A DNA stretch of 64,000 nt from Lewinella sp. IMCC34183 (GCF_003390915.1 NZ_QMEM01000007.1:247070-311069); one strand, 5' to 3'. Numbered from the stretch's first letter, positions 8,927-18,856 are shown. Notes: a model not told the origin generated them from the letters alone. Numbers and translations are program-made.

Positions 8927-11527
8927 TTACCGTTTAGCCGTACCGACCCGGATCACCGTGAATGAATACGCCGGCATCTCGTAGGCCACCTCGCCCGAGA
9001 GGTTCATCGTCGACTCCACCGGCCGCGCGTCCCGGTCGTCGGGTTCTCCCTGCAGCACGGTCACCGTGGCCTCGCCCCGCAGGTCCAGGCCGGCCGGGTT
9101 GATGGTGGCGGATACCGCTACGGGCAGCAGGTTGGCCAGCTTCAGGATCAGGTCGCCGGTGGCTTCGTCGCGGACGACGGATACCCCCACCCGTTCGCGC
9201 ACGTCCCTGTCGCCGTCGGACAGACTCACCTTGCTGGGGATGTACAGGTTGCCGGCATTTTGTCCGTACAGTTGCTGCACGTAGTAGTCGACGGTGGTTT
9301 TCACCTCGGTGTTGTTAAAGTAGATCAGGTCGGGGTTCCAGTTGGTGTTTCCCTCCTTGGCCAGCAGGGGCGCGAAGGAGGTCATCTCCACCACGTCGCC
9401 GTTGCGCTCCACGGCGGTGAGGTACAGCGCCTCGCTCAGGGCGGTTTCCACGTTCATGGGTCGGCCGGGCAGGTGGGCGGCGTACTCCCCCAGGTAGACC
9501 TTGGTGCCGTCGCGGTCGTACTTGTCGTAGAAGTCCTGATTATTGATGAACCAGCCCGGCGGCTGGTAGTAGTGCTCGTCGACCAGGGGGATGTCGAGTT
9601 CCCGGGCCAGCTCCCAACCCTCTTTGTAGTCGGTACCCATATAAAAGGGTCCGACGGTACCGATGACCTCGATATCCGGGTAGCGTTCCGTCACGGCTTC
9701 GTAAATGATGCGGAAGCGCTCCTCGAAGACGTCGGTAATCAGGTCCTCGTTGCCCACGCCCAGGTACTTCAGGTTAAAGGGCTCCGGGTGACCGGCCTCC
9801 GCCCGCTTGCGGCCCCACTCGGTGGTGGCGTCGCCATTGGCGTACTCGATCAGGTTAAGGATGCTCTGGGTGTAGGCGTCCATATCTTCCAGCGGGATAC
9901 CGCACTGCTGCCCGTGACCACCGACCGCCGAATTCTGGCAGGGTACGCCGGCGGGAACCACCGGGATCGGCAGGGCGTCCAGGTCTTCGCAGAACAGGAA
10001 GTATTCGTAGTAGCCCAAGCCCGCCGACTGGTGGTAGTTCCAGATGTTGCGCTGCGGCACGCGGCTCTCCAGGGGGCCGATGGTGTTCTCCCAGCGGTAC
10101 ATGTTGCCGAGGCCGTCACCGTGGGCCACGCAGCCGCCGGGAAAGCGGACGAACTTCGGGTTAAGGGCCGCGATGGTCTCGGCCAGGTCCTTGCGCAGGC
10201 CGTTCTTGCGGCCCCGGAAGGTGTTGCGGGGGAAGAGGGACACCATATCGAGGTCCGTACGGCCGGTGCGGTCGGGCACTACCTCAAGGTGGGCGTCGTC
10301 CACGGTCTCTTCCGCGGTGATCTCGGTGTTCAGTTTTTTCCAGTTGCGGCCCAGGCCACGGACCCGGCCCTCGCCCAGCACCTTGCCGTCGGGGCCGACC
10401 AGGCGCAGGGTCACCGCACCCCGCCCACGAACAAACAGGGAAGCGTCGTACACTTCACCGGCGCGTACGGGGATACCCGTCCAGCCTTCGTTGGCCATTG
10501 CCGCCCCCTTTTTCGTGACGGTCAGCGCCGCGTAGTGGGGGTTGTTCTCGTGGATGGGATCATCGGTTCGAATTTTCACGGCGGCGTCGCCGGTGACCGA
10601 CCAGGCGGTTTGGGCGTTCCAGTTCGGGTCGTTGTATTTCTTGTCGGCGGGGTCGTACTCGAAGTCGCGGTTTTGCACCAGCTCGGCGTAGAGGCCACCG
10701 TCGGCCGCGTAGCTGATGTCCTCGAAGAAGATACCGATCAGGTTCTCGCTGATGGGCTTGCTGTCGTCCGGCTGCAGATAGATATTAGCTTCGAGGGGCT
10801 GCAGGCCGGCGAAGCGGACCGGATCCTCCGCCATGGTCTCGGCGCGCTCGGCGTTGTGGAACCGCATCCACTCGTAGTGCTTGATCAGGTCGTCGACCAG
10901 TTCCCAGGCTACCCGGTGCACGGTACCGAAGTACTCGGTACCGTCGATCTGTACCGTTTCCCGGTCGTTCTTGCGTACGTCGCGGTCCGCGGGTGCGGTG
11001 GTCGAGAAGTCCCGAAAGTTGTCGGTTTCCAGCTGGTAGACACCCTCCTCACCCGCGCCGTCACTGCGCCACGAAACCAGAAAGGCGCGACCGCTCAGCG
11101 TTACCTCGGGGGAAAGCACGTTGCCCGGGGCGTCCATCACCACCGGGTAGGACTGCCGGTCCCACTCGTACAGGTTGTCGGAGGCGGCGTGGGCGACCTG
11201 CTGAATGGTATCGTTCAGGCTCCACACGCAGTGCCAGCGGCCATTCTCCTCCTGGTACAGGTAGGGGTCGAACATCCGTTTCTGCGCGCCCCAGGCTCCG
11301 AAGTCCGAGGCCAGGAAGCGAAACCCGTCGCCGATGGAGTACCACTGTTCCCGATCCACGCTCCAGGCGATGTTGAGGCCGCTGCGCCCTTCCTCATCCT
11401 GGGCGTAGCCGAACAGGTAAACCGAATCCGGCAGCACCGCGGTACGCGCCGAAAGCGTGAGACCGCCGATTACGAAGAGGAGAAGGAGAAGGACCCGGTG
11501 TCCGCGGGCGGAGAAATAGAACGACAT
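8927..11527 (-). CDS. Alpha-L-arabinofuranosidase, GH51, with N-terminal propeller-like extension
   Basis: The enzyme (866 residues from the chosen ATG; residue numbers below count from an ATG five codons upstream) has a signal peptide. Residues ~40-210 resemble part of a GH43-type beta-propeller (LNIAWSVDREQWYSI, MFDPYLYQEENGRWHCVWS). A CBM4_9-like insert (~305-440) follows. The GH51 (beta/alpha)8 core then gives KFVRFPGGCVAHG, the acid/base Glu in LKYLGVGNED (~E599) and the nucleophile in VYLGEYAAH (~E686). The protein should release arabinofuranosyl side chains in the periplasm or at the surface. It lies near the mannan locus but is not in its operons. Confidence 0.88.
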   Translation of the reverse strand: MSFYFSARGHRVLLLLLFVIGGLTLSARTAVLPDSVYLFGYAQDEEGRSGLNIAWSVDREQWYSIGDGFRFLASDFGAWGAQKRMFDPYLYQEENGRWHCVWSLNDTIQQVAHAASDNLYEWDRQSYPVVMDAPGNVLSPEVTLSGRAFLVSWRSDGAGEEGVYQLETDNFRDFSTTAPADRDVRKNDRETVQIDGTEYFGTVHRVAWELVDDLIKHYEWMRFHNAERAETMAEDPVRFAGLQPLEANIYLQPDDSKPISENLIGIFFEDISYAADGGLYAELVQNRDFEYDPADKKYNDPNWNAQTAWSVTGDAAVKIRTDDPIHENNPHYAALTVTKKGAAMANEGWTGIPVRAGEVYDASLFVRGRGAVTLRLVGPDGKVLGEGRVRGLGRNWKKLNTEITAEETVDDAHLEVVPDRTGRTDLDMVSLFPRNTFRGRKNGLRKDLAETIAALNPKFVRFPGGCVAHGDGLGNMYRWENTIGPLESRVPQRNIWNYHQSAGLGYYEYFLFCEDLDALPIPVVPAGVPCQNSAVGGHGQQCGIPLEDMDAYTQSILNLIEYANGDATTEWGRKRAEAGHPEPFNLKYLGVGNEDLITDVFEERFRIIYEAVTERYPDIEVIGTVGPFYMGTDYKEGWELARELDIPLVDEHYYQPPGWFINNQDFYDKYDRDGTKVYLGEYAAHLPGRPMNVETALSEALYLTAVERNGDVVEMTSFAPLLAKEGNTNWNPDLIYFNNTEVKTTVDYYVQQLYGQNAGNLYIPSKVSLSDGDRDVRERVGVSVVRDEATGDLILKLANLLPVAVSATINPAGLDLRGEATVTVLQGEPDDRDARPVESTMNLSGEVAYEMPAYSFTVIRVGTAKR

Positions 11528-11615
11528 ATGGTCAGATTGCATGAGCGGCCTGAATATACGAAATCTAGAATTGCCATAATGACAATTAAAGACATATCGG
11601 ATTCGGCCGCCCGGC

Positions 11616-11999
11616 TCAGATCATACCGTTTCCGTGGGCCATCTCTCCGGGTACCTGCTGGAGGGCATCCCAGTGCTCCACGATCTTGCCCGCGTCGTCA
11701 AAGCGGAAAAAATCCATGGTAACGTACTGCTCGTTACCGGGCCACACCTGGTGCGTGTGCAGGGCGACGAGATTCCCTTCCGCCACTGCACGCAGGATTT
11801 TGATTGACTTTTCCGGGTATTCGCGGTGCATGCGCTCGAAGTAGGCGATAAAGCCCTCCTTGCCGTCGGACACCTGAGGATTGTGTTGGATATAGCGATC
11901 GCCGACGTACGATTCCACCGCCCCCCTCGGGTCACCGGCAAAGGCCGTCTGGTAGAAGGTGAACGCCCGCTGCTTCAGGTCATCGGTTTTGCTGTTCAT
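11616..11999 (-). CDS. SnoaL/NTF2-like protein
   Basis: The 127-residue protein begins MNSKTDDLKQRAFTFYQTAF. It shows the ester-cyclase/SnoaL pattern: an N-terminal helix, YIQHNPQVSDGKEGF, FIAYFERMHREYP, and the beta-sheet segment VTMDFFRFDDAGKIVEHWDALQ. These cone-shaped alpha+beta folds bind small hydrophobic ligands; many are of unknown role. An upstream in-frame ATG adds 15 residues with no support. It is on the same strand as the damaged AHSA1-type gene and the phosphatase. Confidence 0.75.
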   Translation of the reverse strand: MNSKTDDLKQRAFTFYQTAFAGDPRGAVESYVGDRYIQHNPQVSDGKEGFIAYFERMHREYPEKSIKILRAVAEGNLVALHTHQVWPGNEQYVTMDFFRFDDAGKIVEHWDALQQVPGEMAHGNGMI

Positions 12000-12074
12000 G
12001 ACGGATAATTTACGGCACAACCTGATTGCTACGGGTCCGCACAAAGCCCGGCACTCGCGCCCCCGCCGTCACCT

Positions 12075-12503
12075 TCAGCCCCGTTGCTCGGCGTAGCGAC
12101 AGAAATTATTGAGGATGGCCTGCCAACCGTCGCGCTGCACGTCGGCCGGGTTGTGCTGCTCGGCCTCAAAGGAGATCGTGACGCGGGATTTGCCGTCTTC
12201 CTCGTCAAACTCGACCACGGAGCGGCGACCGTCGTCCATCCGGTAGGCGATCATCTCGCCGGGGGTCACGTCGGTGTAGGTGCCTTTGAGGTCGAATCCC
12301 AGGCGCCCGTCCTTGGATTCCATGCGCCAGTTGAAATCGCCGCCCTCCCGCAGGTCGTTGGTCGCCGAGGGGCAGTACCATTCGGAGGTCGCGAAGTTTC
12401 ACTGTACGATGTGCTCGGGTCCGGTGTACAGCTCCCAGACGCGGTCGAGGGGTTGCCGGATCAGCGTAGTGATGGTAAGGGGAGTGCCAGAGGGAGCATT
12501 CAT
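12075..12503 (-). pseudogene. AHSA1/SRPBCC-family gene interrupted by an in-frame TGA at codon 35
   Basis: Reading from the ATG, 34 codons (MNAPSGTPLTITTLIRQPLD ... GPEHIVQ) are followed by TGA at 12399-12401. The same frame then continues without interruption for 107 codons (NFATSEWYCPSATNDLREGG ... CRYAEQRG). In AHSA1-type START-domain proteins this position is normally Trp in a PEHIxxW(N/H)F motif, so TGG to TGA is the simplest explanation. Everything else, including length (142 codons) and the C-terminal GWQAILNNFCRYAE helix, looks intact. It may be a recent pseudogene, a base-calling error, or produce only the C-terminal part. Confidence 0.8.
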
Positions 12504-12568
12504 CGATTGCGGTCTTTACTGTAAACCTTGTGCTCAACGAATAGCCGGCATCGTGGTTCGTGCATCGC

Positions 12569-13963
12569 TCAATCGGGACCGCCGCCCCGCTTGCGGGTCC
12601 GGTAAGCCTCGAAGCGGTTGCGGTATTCCTCACGTTGCTCGTCGGAGTAGTTGCGCTCGTAGCGGGGAGGGAGGTCGAGCCGCTCGGGCGTCTCCTCAGG
12701 CGCGCGGTCCACGTACACGTTGGGCCCGCCGCCGGGCTGCCGGTAGAGACTGAAGGCGTCGTAGCGCTCCCCGGTGACGGTGTAGGCGGTGTATTCCAGG
12801 CTATCCCCGCTCACCGAAACGAGCTGGTAGAGTTGGGTATTGGAGGCGGCACGGTCCATCCAGTCGGCGAGGCCGGCGTCGTACATCTTGGGGCCGCTCA
12901 CGCTGACCACGTAAATGGGGCCGTCGACGGTCGGCCGGGTGCCCTCGCCCACGTTCAGGTTGGTGCCGCGCCCGTAAGTATGGTCGTGGCCCTGCAGCAC
13001 CAAGTCGACGCCGTAGCGCACGAAGAGCGGCTCCAGCCGGGTGCGCAGCTCCTCGTTGTCGCGGCCCAGCTTGCTGGAGAAAACGGGGTGGTGCATGAAT
13101 ACGATGGTCCAGGGGTTGGGATTTTCGGCGAGGAGGCCCTCCAGCCAGGCGACCTGGGCGTCGGCGGCGGTGGAATCGTAGAGGAAGGCGGGGCTGTCTA
13201 GCGAGATGATGCGGGCCCCCTGGTAGTCGATGGAGTAGGCGGTCTCGGCGAAGCCTGCGGGGCCGTTCTCCGGCAGGGCGAAGGTGGGCCGCCAGTGGGG
13301 GGAAAGCTCGGGAATCCCGGCGGTGTCGCGCCCGTACTCGTGGTTGCCGGGCGTGGCGATGGCGGGCGTGACGGCGTGGATCCACCCGCCGGCGTAGAAC
13401 CACTCCCCCCACTCGTGGTCGCGGGTCGAACGGTTGATCAGGTCGCCGGCGTGGAGCAGGAAATCGGCATCGGGCATCCTGGCGTAGGCGCCGCGGATGG
13501 CCCGCGACCACAGGCTCTTGAGGTCGTTCTGGGCGTCGCCGAAGTAGAGAAAGCTGAAGGGGGCCGCGTCCATCGCGGCGGTGGTGAAGTGGTTCCACTC
13601 GCTCCAGTGGGTGCTGTCGCCCACCCGGTAGGCGTACTGGGTGGCGGGGCGCAGGCTATCCATCACCGCGCTGTGGAAGCGGGCGCCGTTAAGGTCGGTG
13701 AGTAAGGTCTTGCTGGTTCCCGCGATTGTACGGGCGTTTTCTTCCAGATCGGGGGAGGGATCGGCCAGGGCCACCTGCACCAGCGAGCGGGCCACCACGG
13801 GGGAGGTACGCCAGGAAACGGCCACGCGCTCCGCCGGCCGCTCCGTGAGGTTGAGGATGATGCGGTCGGGGACGGGCGCGGGCGGGAAATAATCCCGGCC
13901 GGGATCCTGGGCCATAAGGGAAGTCGACAATACGAAAAGCGGGAGCAACGGGCGTAACAGCAT
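12569..13963 (-). CDS. Purple acid phosphatase-like metallophosphoesterase
   Basis: The 464-residue secreted enzyme begins MLLRPLLPLFVLSTSLMAQD, a signal peptide; the 21-residue upstream extension is unlikely. An N-terminal fibronectin-like domain (RIILNLTERPAERVAVSWRT, RPATQYAYRVGD) is followed by the two-metal phosphoesterase core. Ligand motifs are FLYFGDAQN, HAGDLINR, ATPGNHEYG, FMHHPVFSS and LQGHDHTYGR. This order fits purple acid phosphatases, which cleave phosphomonoesters. It is divergent from susC, so its product could dephosphorylate sugars released by the mannan locus (inference only). Confidence 0.85.
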   Translation of the reverse strand: MLLRPLLPLFVLSTSLMAQDPGRDYFPPAPVPDRIILNLTERPAERVAVSWRTSPVVARSLVQVALADPSPDLEENARTIAGTSKTLLTDLNGARFHSAVMDSLRPATQYAYRVGDSTHWSEWNHFTTAAMDAAPFSFLYFGDAQNDLKSLWSRAIRGAYARMPDADFLLHAGDLINRSTRDHEWGEWFYAGGWIHAVTPAIATPGNHEYGRDTAGIPELSPHWRPTFALPENGPAGFAETAYSIDYQGARIISLDSPAFLYDSTAADAQVAWLEGLLAENPNPWTIVFMHHPVFSSKLGRDNEELRTRLEPLFVRYGVDLVLQGHDHTYGRGTNLNVGEGTRPTVDGPIYVVSVSGPKMYDAGLADWMDRAASNTQLYQLVSVSGDSLEYTAYTVTGERYDAFSLYRQPGGGPNVYVDRAPEETPERLDLPPRYERNYSDEQREEYRNRFEAYRTRKRGGGPD

Positions 13964-14050
13964 GCTGAAAAATAGGGCGTATTCCGCACTATGGGTGGGC
14001 GCCAATAAGTGGCGGATCAGCGACAAATTTCTGCGATAGGATGAAAATTA

Positions 14051-14083
14051 TTTGGAACTTGCTAAAACGATTTAGTATATTCA
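14051..14083 (+). promoter_or_regulatory. Candidate susC promoter with LacI-type operator
   Basis: The AT-rich gap before susC contains TTTG (14051-14054) and, 21 bp later, TATATTCA (14076-14083), a partial match to the Bacteroidota -33 TTTG / -7 TAnnTTTG promoter. Between them lies the imperfect palindrome CTAAAACGATTTAG (14062-14075) with a central CG, typical of LacI-family operators. Its right half, CGATTTAG, is repeated exactly upstream of the minus-strand GH92 gene. An operator between the two promoter elements would suit repression. Confidence 0.5.
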
Positions 14084-14119
14084 CTTGCCCTAGCGGCTTC
14101 GCTACTAACCTTAAAGTCG

Positions 14120-17100
14120 ATGACACCTACACTTTTCTCACCCCCCCGGCGGTGGTGGACCCCCCTTCCGCCCTGCGCCCCGCTCTTGCTGGTCCTGTTC
14201 GGCCTTTGTTTTACGCTGTCCCCGACCCTGTCGGGACAGGATACACCGGGTACGGCCGTCAGCGGTACGGTGATCGACGCGGACGGCCTCGGGCTGCCGG
14301 GCGTAACGGTCCTCGAAACGGGGACCACCAACGGTACCCAAACCGACCTTGACGGAAACTACCTCCTGAACGTCGCTTCCCCCTCGGCCACCCTGCGTTT
14401 CACCTTTATCGGCATGGAGCCGGTGGAGCGAACGCTCGACGGGCGTACCACGCTCGACGTGACCATGACCGAGAACGTTTCCACCCTCGACGAGGTGGTC
14501 GTGGTCGGGTACGGTACCCAGTCGCGCTCGCGGGTAGTGAGTGCCGTGGACCAGATCTCCGAAGATGCCTTCGATGGCCGCCCGGCGGTGAATGCCACGC
14601 AGGCCCTGCAGGGCAAGAGTGCCAGCCTGGTCATCCAGCAGCGCAACTCCGAGCCCGGCGCCGGCGTAAACATCAACATCCGGGGCGTGAGCACGCTCGG
14701 CAACAACTCCCCGCTGATCGTGATCGACGGTATCGTGGGGGGCGACATCAACTCGCTCAACCCGGCGGACATCGCGAGCGTCTCGATCCTCAAGGACGCG
14801 GGAAGCGCGGCCATCTACGGCTCGCGGGCCAGCAACGGCGTCGTGCTGATCACGACGAAGAAGGGACGGAACAACCGCGCCCTCACCGTGCAGTACAACG
14901 GCCTGGCGGGCATCAACCGCCCGCAGTTCTTTACCGAACCGGTTTCGGCCCTCGAGAACGCCGTGCTGCGTAACGAGGCGGCCTTCAACAGCAACCAGAG
15001 CGCCGCAGTATACTCCCCCCAGCAGCTCCGCGACATCGCGGCTCGCGGCAGCCAGCAGTGGTTCGCCGAGGAGATCGTCCAGGACGCCCTGCAGCAGAAC
15101 CACAACCTCTCGGTCTCGGGGGGCAACGAAAACTCGACCTACCTGGTCTCCGCGGGCTACCTGGACCAGGAGAGCAACTACGTGGGCCCCGACCGGGGCG
15201 TGCAGCGCTATAACCTGCGGGTCAACCTGAGCACCTCCACCGACCGCTTCAACCTGACCTCCACCCTGGCCTACGCGAAGCAGCGGATCCGCGACCACTC
15301 CTTCAACACCGCGACGCTGATGGTGGACGCCTTCCGCGTCCCCCTCTACTACGACCAGAAGGACAGCAGCGGCCGCTATCTTACCAACGACGTGCTCCAG
15401 CAGTTCAATCCGCTCGGCATCCTCGAGGAGGGCGGCTTCCGGCAGTACGACAACGACGACCTCTTCGGCACCCTGTCGGGTGAGTTCGAGGTCCTTCCCG
15501 GCTGGAAGGTGCGCGGTGTCTTCGGCGGCCGACTCTACATCAACAGCCAGTTCGCGCGCACCCTGCGGGTCGACTTCTTCCCCAAGGGCGTCTACGGCGA
15601 GGACCGCAATACCAACGACGAGTTCCGCCGCAACCTCGACCTCAACACCCAGCTGATCAGTGAGTACGCCCGCAGCTTCGGGGGCGGTCACGACCTGAAC
15701 CTGCTGGTGGGCATATCGAACGAAAACCACCAGGACCGCGGCATCGGCATCTTCAAGCGGTACACCGACCCGGACCTGGGCACCCCGATCACCGATACCG
15801 AGATCGCCGAGAACAGCTACAACTCCAACCAGAGCTCTTCCCGGAACAGCCTCAACTCCATCTTCGGCCGTCTGTCCTACTCCTTCGCCGACAAGTACTT
15901 CACCGAATTCAGCTTCCGCTACGACGGCTCTTCCAAGTTTACCGAGTACCTGCGCTGGGGCCTCTTCCCCTCCGTATCCGTGGGCTACAACCTGACGAAC
16001 GAGCCCTTCATGGCCAACTACCTGGAGCGCTTCGGCAACGTCAAGCTGCGGGCCTCCTACGGCGTGCTGGGCAACCAGAACGTCGGTAACTACCAGTACC
16101 AGACCACCTACTTCACCTTCCAGAACGCCTACGCCTTCAACAACTCGGGCGTAAGCGGGGCGGGCTACAACTTCGCCAACCCCAACCTGCAGTGGGAGCG
16201 GGCCGCTACCCTGAACCTGGGGGCCGACCTCAGCTTCTTCCAGGGGGCCCTGAGCGTCTCGGCCGACTACTTCGACAAGATCACCTCCGATATCCTTGTG
16301 CCGCCCGCGGTACCCGGCGTATACGGTACCGGGCTGCCCGACTTCAACGCCGGCAAGGTGCAGTCGCGCGGCTGGGAAGTAAGCACTACCTACCGCCACT
16401 ACGGCGACCTGTTCTCCCACACCCTGCAGTTCAACCTGGGCGATACCCGCAACACGGTACTCGACTTCCAGGGCAACGAGCGCCTCACCGGCGTGGAAGA
16501 ATTGCAGACCATCCTGCGGGAGGGGCTTCCCTTCAACTCCTACGTGGGCCTGAAGCGCGACGGCTACTTCCAGAACATGCAGGAGATCGAAGGCGCGGCC
16601 GTTCCGGAGGGCCTCACGCCCGTACCCGGCGACAACCGCTACGTTGACCTCAACGAGGACGGCGTGATCAACGACCAGGACAAGTTCGTCTTCGGTAACC
16701 CCTTCCCCCGGCTGACCTTCGGCCTGACCTACGGGATGAACGTGAAGGGTTTTGACCTCAGCGTATTCGTGCAGGGCGTCGGCAAGCGTACCATGATGAT
16801 CCGCGGCGAGCAGGTGGAGCCCTTCCACTTCAACTACGGCGCGACCATGTACACCCACCAACTCGACTACTGGACCCCCTTCAACACCGACGCGCGGTAC
16901 CCGCGCCTGGCCAATAACGGCACCCAGTCCATCACCAACAACTACCGGCGGGGCTCGGATATGTACCTCTTCAACGGAGCCTACGCCCGCCTCAAGAACG
17001 TCCAGGTCGGCTACACCCTGCCGCAGCGGCTCACCGAGGTGATCGGTCTGCAGCAGTTCCGGGTGTACCTGTCGGGCCAGAACCTGGCCACCCTCTCCAA

Positions 17101-17224
17101 GGTGGGTTTTGTGGACCCCGAGCTCTCCGAATTTGACAACAACCTGCGCAGTGGCGGCGCCAACAGCGGCCGTGCCTATCCTACCCTGGTCTACTACGGC
17201 GTAGGCGTAGACGCCACCTTTTAA
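14120..17224 (+). CDS. susC: SusC/RagA-type TonB-dependent outer-membrane receptor
   Basis: The 1034-residue protein imports oligosaccharides across the outer membrane with a SusD partner. After a signal segment (LLLVLFGLCFTLSPTLSGQ) comes a carboxypeptidase-like regulatory domain (VSGTVIDADGLGLPGVTVLE). The plug domain follows, with LDEVVVVGYGTQSRSRVVSA and NINIRGVSTLGNNSPLIVID, and then the SusC signature SVSILKDAGSAAIYGSRASN. A long beta-barrel ends ...YPTLVYYGVGVDATF with a terminal aromatic. Length fits the family. It is 10 bp upstream of susD and heads the mannan operon. Confidence 0.95.
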   Translation: MTPTLFSPPRRWWTPLPPCAPLLLVLFGLCFTLSPTLSGQDTPGTAVSGTVIDADGLGLPGVTVLETGTTNGTQTDLDGNYLLNVASPSATLRFTFIGMEPVERTLDGRTTLDVTMTENVSTLDEVVVVGYGTQSRSRVVSAVDQISEDAFDGRPAVNATQALQGKSASLVIQQRNSEPGAGVNINIRGVSTLGNNSPLIVIDGIVGGDINSLNPADIASVSILKDAGSAAIYGSRASNGVVLITTKKGRNNRALTVQYNGLAGINRPQFFTEPVSALENAVLRNEAAFNSNQSAAVYSPQQLRDIAARGSQQWFAEEIVQDALQQNHNLSVSGGNENSTYLVSAGYLDQESNYVGPDRGVQRYNLRVNLSTSTDRFNLTSTLAYAKQRIRDHSFNTATLMVDAFRVPLYYDQKDSSGRYLTNDVLQQFNPLGILEEGGFRQYDNDDLFGTLSGEFEVLPGWKVRGVFGGRLYINSQFARTLRVDFFPKGVYGEDRNTNDEFRRNLDLNTQLISEYARSFGGGHDLNLLVGISNENHQDRGIGIFKRYTDPDLGTPITDTEIAENSYNSNQSSSRNSLNSIFGRLSYSFADKYFTEFSFRYDGSSKFTEYLRWGLFPSVSVGYNLTNEPFMANYLERFGNVKLRASYGVLGNQNVGNYQYQTTYFTFQNAYAFNNSGVSGAGYNFANPNLQWERAATLNLGADLSFFQGALSVSADYFDKITSDILVPPAVPGVYGTGLPDFNAGKVQSRGWEVSTTYRHYGDLFSHTLQFNLGDTRNTVLDFQGNERLTGVEELQTILREGLPFNSYVGLKRDGYFQNMQEIEGAAVPEGLTPVPGDNRYVDLNEDGVINDQDKFVFGNPFPRLTFGLTYGMNVKGFDLSVFVQGVGKRTMMIRGEQVEPFHFNYGATMYTHQLDYWTPFNTDARYPRLANNGTQSITNNYRRGSDMYLFNGAYARLKNVQVGYTLPQRLTEVIGLQQFRVYLSGQNLATLSKVGFVDPELSEFDNNLRSGGANSGRAYPTLVYYGVGVDATF

Positions 17225-17233
17225 TCCACCGTC

Positions 17234-18856
17234 ATGACAAAGCAACTAACCCGACTGCCCCTTCACCTGCTGGCCCTGCTGCTGGCGGTCACGGGCTGCG
17301 AACGGCTGGACCTGATCCCGGAAAATACCTTTACCGACGCGAGCTACTGGACCAGCACCGACAAGGCGCTGACCTTCCTCAGCACCGCGTATTCCCAGCT
17401 CTACTCCAGCAATCACTTCTTCTACAACGAGGCCCTGTCCGACAACGCCTACAACGGGCGCGGCGACAACGCCGGTGCGGCCTCCATCGCCTCCGGCACC
17501 TACGACGCCTCCCTGGGGCGCATCCAGAGCGAGTGGGACAGCCGCTACGCCGGCATCAAAACGACCAATCTCTTCCTGGAGAACGTCGACCGGGTGCCCG
17601 ACATGGACGAAGGCCTGCGCGAGCGCATCAAGGCCGAGGCCCGCTTCCTGCGCGCCTGGCAACACTTCGTCCTCATGACCTGGTTCGGCGACGTGCCCCT
17701 GCTCGACTCCGACCCGACCATCGAGGAAGCACAAACCCTGACCCGCACCCCCCGGAGCGAGGTACTCGCCTTCGTGGTGTCGGAACTCCGTGCCGCGGCC
17801 GACGTCCTGCCCACGAAGTCGGAGTACGGCGAGGGCGACCGCGGCCGGGCCACCCGGGGAGCGGCCCTCGCCTTACTGGCCCGCGTCCACCTCTACGAAG
17901 GCAACTGGAGCGAAGTGGTGGGATACACCGAGCGGATCATGGACGGCGAGGCCGGTAACTATGCCCTGTTCCCCTCCTACTCCGGACTCTTCCTGCCGCA
18001 GAACGAGTACAGCGTAGAGGACATCTTCAGCCTGCAGTACGTGCCCGAGTTCCGCACCTGGGGCGAGTTCTTCGATATGGCCCCACTTTCGGCCGGCGCC
18101 CGCCTGAATGCCCTTGCGCCCACGCAGGAGCTGGTCGACAGCTACCTCACGCTTAACGGTCGCCGGATCGATGACCCCGCCGCCAATTACGACGAGAACG
18201 ACCCCTACGAAAACCGCGATCCGCGACTGACCGCCACCATCGTGTACGACGGCTACGAGTGGACCGACCGCGACGGCACCCACACGATCTACATCGAGCC
18301 GGGCTCGGACCCCGACAACCCCCTCGACGAATACGCGCCCGGCTCTTCGGCCAGTCCGACCGGCTACTACACCCGCAAGTACTTCGACCCGACCTACCAG
18401 TCGGGCCTCAGCTCGGGGCTCAACCTGATGCTCATCCGCTACGCCGACGTGCTGCTGATGTACGCCGAGGCCAAGCTGGAGCTCGGTGAGTTCGACGAAG
18501 CGGTATGGAACCGGACGATCCGGCCCCTCCGGGAACGGGCGGGCTTCACCGACGCCTCGGCCCTGAACTACGACGGCTCCCTCGACCAGATCCAGCTGCG
18601 CGACCTGATCCGCAACGAACGGCGCGTGGAACTGGCCATGGAGGGCCGCCGCATCTTCGATATCCGTCGCTGGCGCATTGCCGAGGATGTCCTCAACGGG
18701 TGGGCCCACGGCGCCCGCTTCGGCCCCTCGTCCACGGACGACGGATACATCCGCGCCGACCTGCGCACCTTCGATCCCTCCCGGCACTACCTGTGGCCCA
18801 TTCCGCGCGACGAGCGACTGATCAACCCAAACCTTAGCCAAAACCCCGGCTGGTAA
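17234..18856 (+). CDS. susD: SusD/RagB-type glycan-binding lipoprotein
   Basis: The 540-residue lipoprotein has a lipobox VTGC near residue 22. It then has the SusD N-terminal pattern (ENTFTDASYWTSTDKALTFL), TPR-like helices with IKAEARFLRAWQHFVLMTWFGDVPLLD, and the RagB C-terminal part with LIRYADVLLMYAEAKLELGE, LIRNERRVELAMEGRRIFDI and HYLWPIPRDERLINPNLSQN. It caps the SusC channel and delivers the glycan. It directly follows susC. Confidence 0.95.
   Translation: MTKQLTRLPLHLLALLLAVTGCERLDLIPENTFTDASYWTSTDKALTFLSTAYSQLYSSNHFFYNEALSDNAYNGRGDNAGAASIASGTYDASLGRIQSEWDSRYAGIKTTNLFLENVDRVPDMDEGLRERIKAEARFLRAWQHFVLMTWFGDVPLLDSDPTIEEAQTLTRTPRSEVLAFVVSELRAAADVLPTKSEYGEGDRGRATRGAALALLARVHLYEGNWSEVVGYTERIMDGEAGNYALFPSYSGLFLPQNEYSVEDIFSLQYVPEFRTWGEFFDMAPLSAGARLNALAPTQELVDSYLTLNGRRIDDPAANYDENDPYENRDPRLTATIVYDGYEWTDRDGTHTIYIEPGSDPDNPLDEYAPGSSASPTGYYTRKYFDPTYQSGLSSGLNLMLIRYADVLLMYAEAKLELGEFDEAVWNRTIRPLRERAGFTDASALNYDGSLDQIQLRDLIRNERRVELAMEGRRIFDIRRWRIAEDVLNGWAHGARFGPSSTDDGYIRADLRTFDPSRHYLWPIPRDERLINPNLSQNPGW

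Noticed and set aside
9260..11722. An 820-codon open frame on the plus strand
   Set aside because: It is antisense to the GH51 gene; GC-rich coding DNA here leaves long antisense frames open. The minus-strand protein has clear catalytic motifs.
14138..17245. A 1035-codon open frame on the minus strand
   Set aside because: Exact antisense shadow of susC, with Val/Gly/Ala-rich low-information composition.
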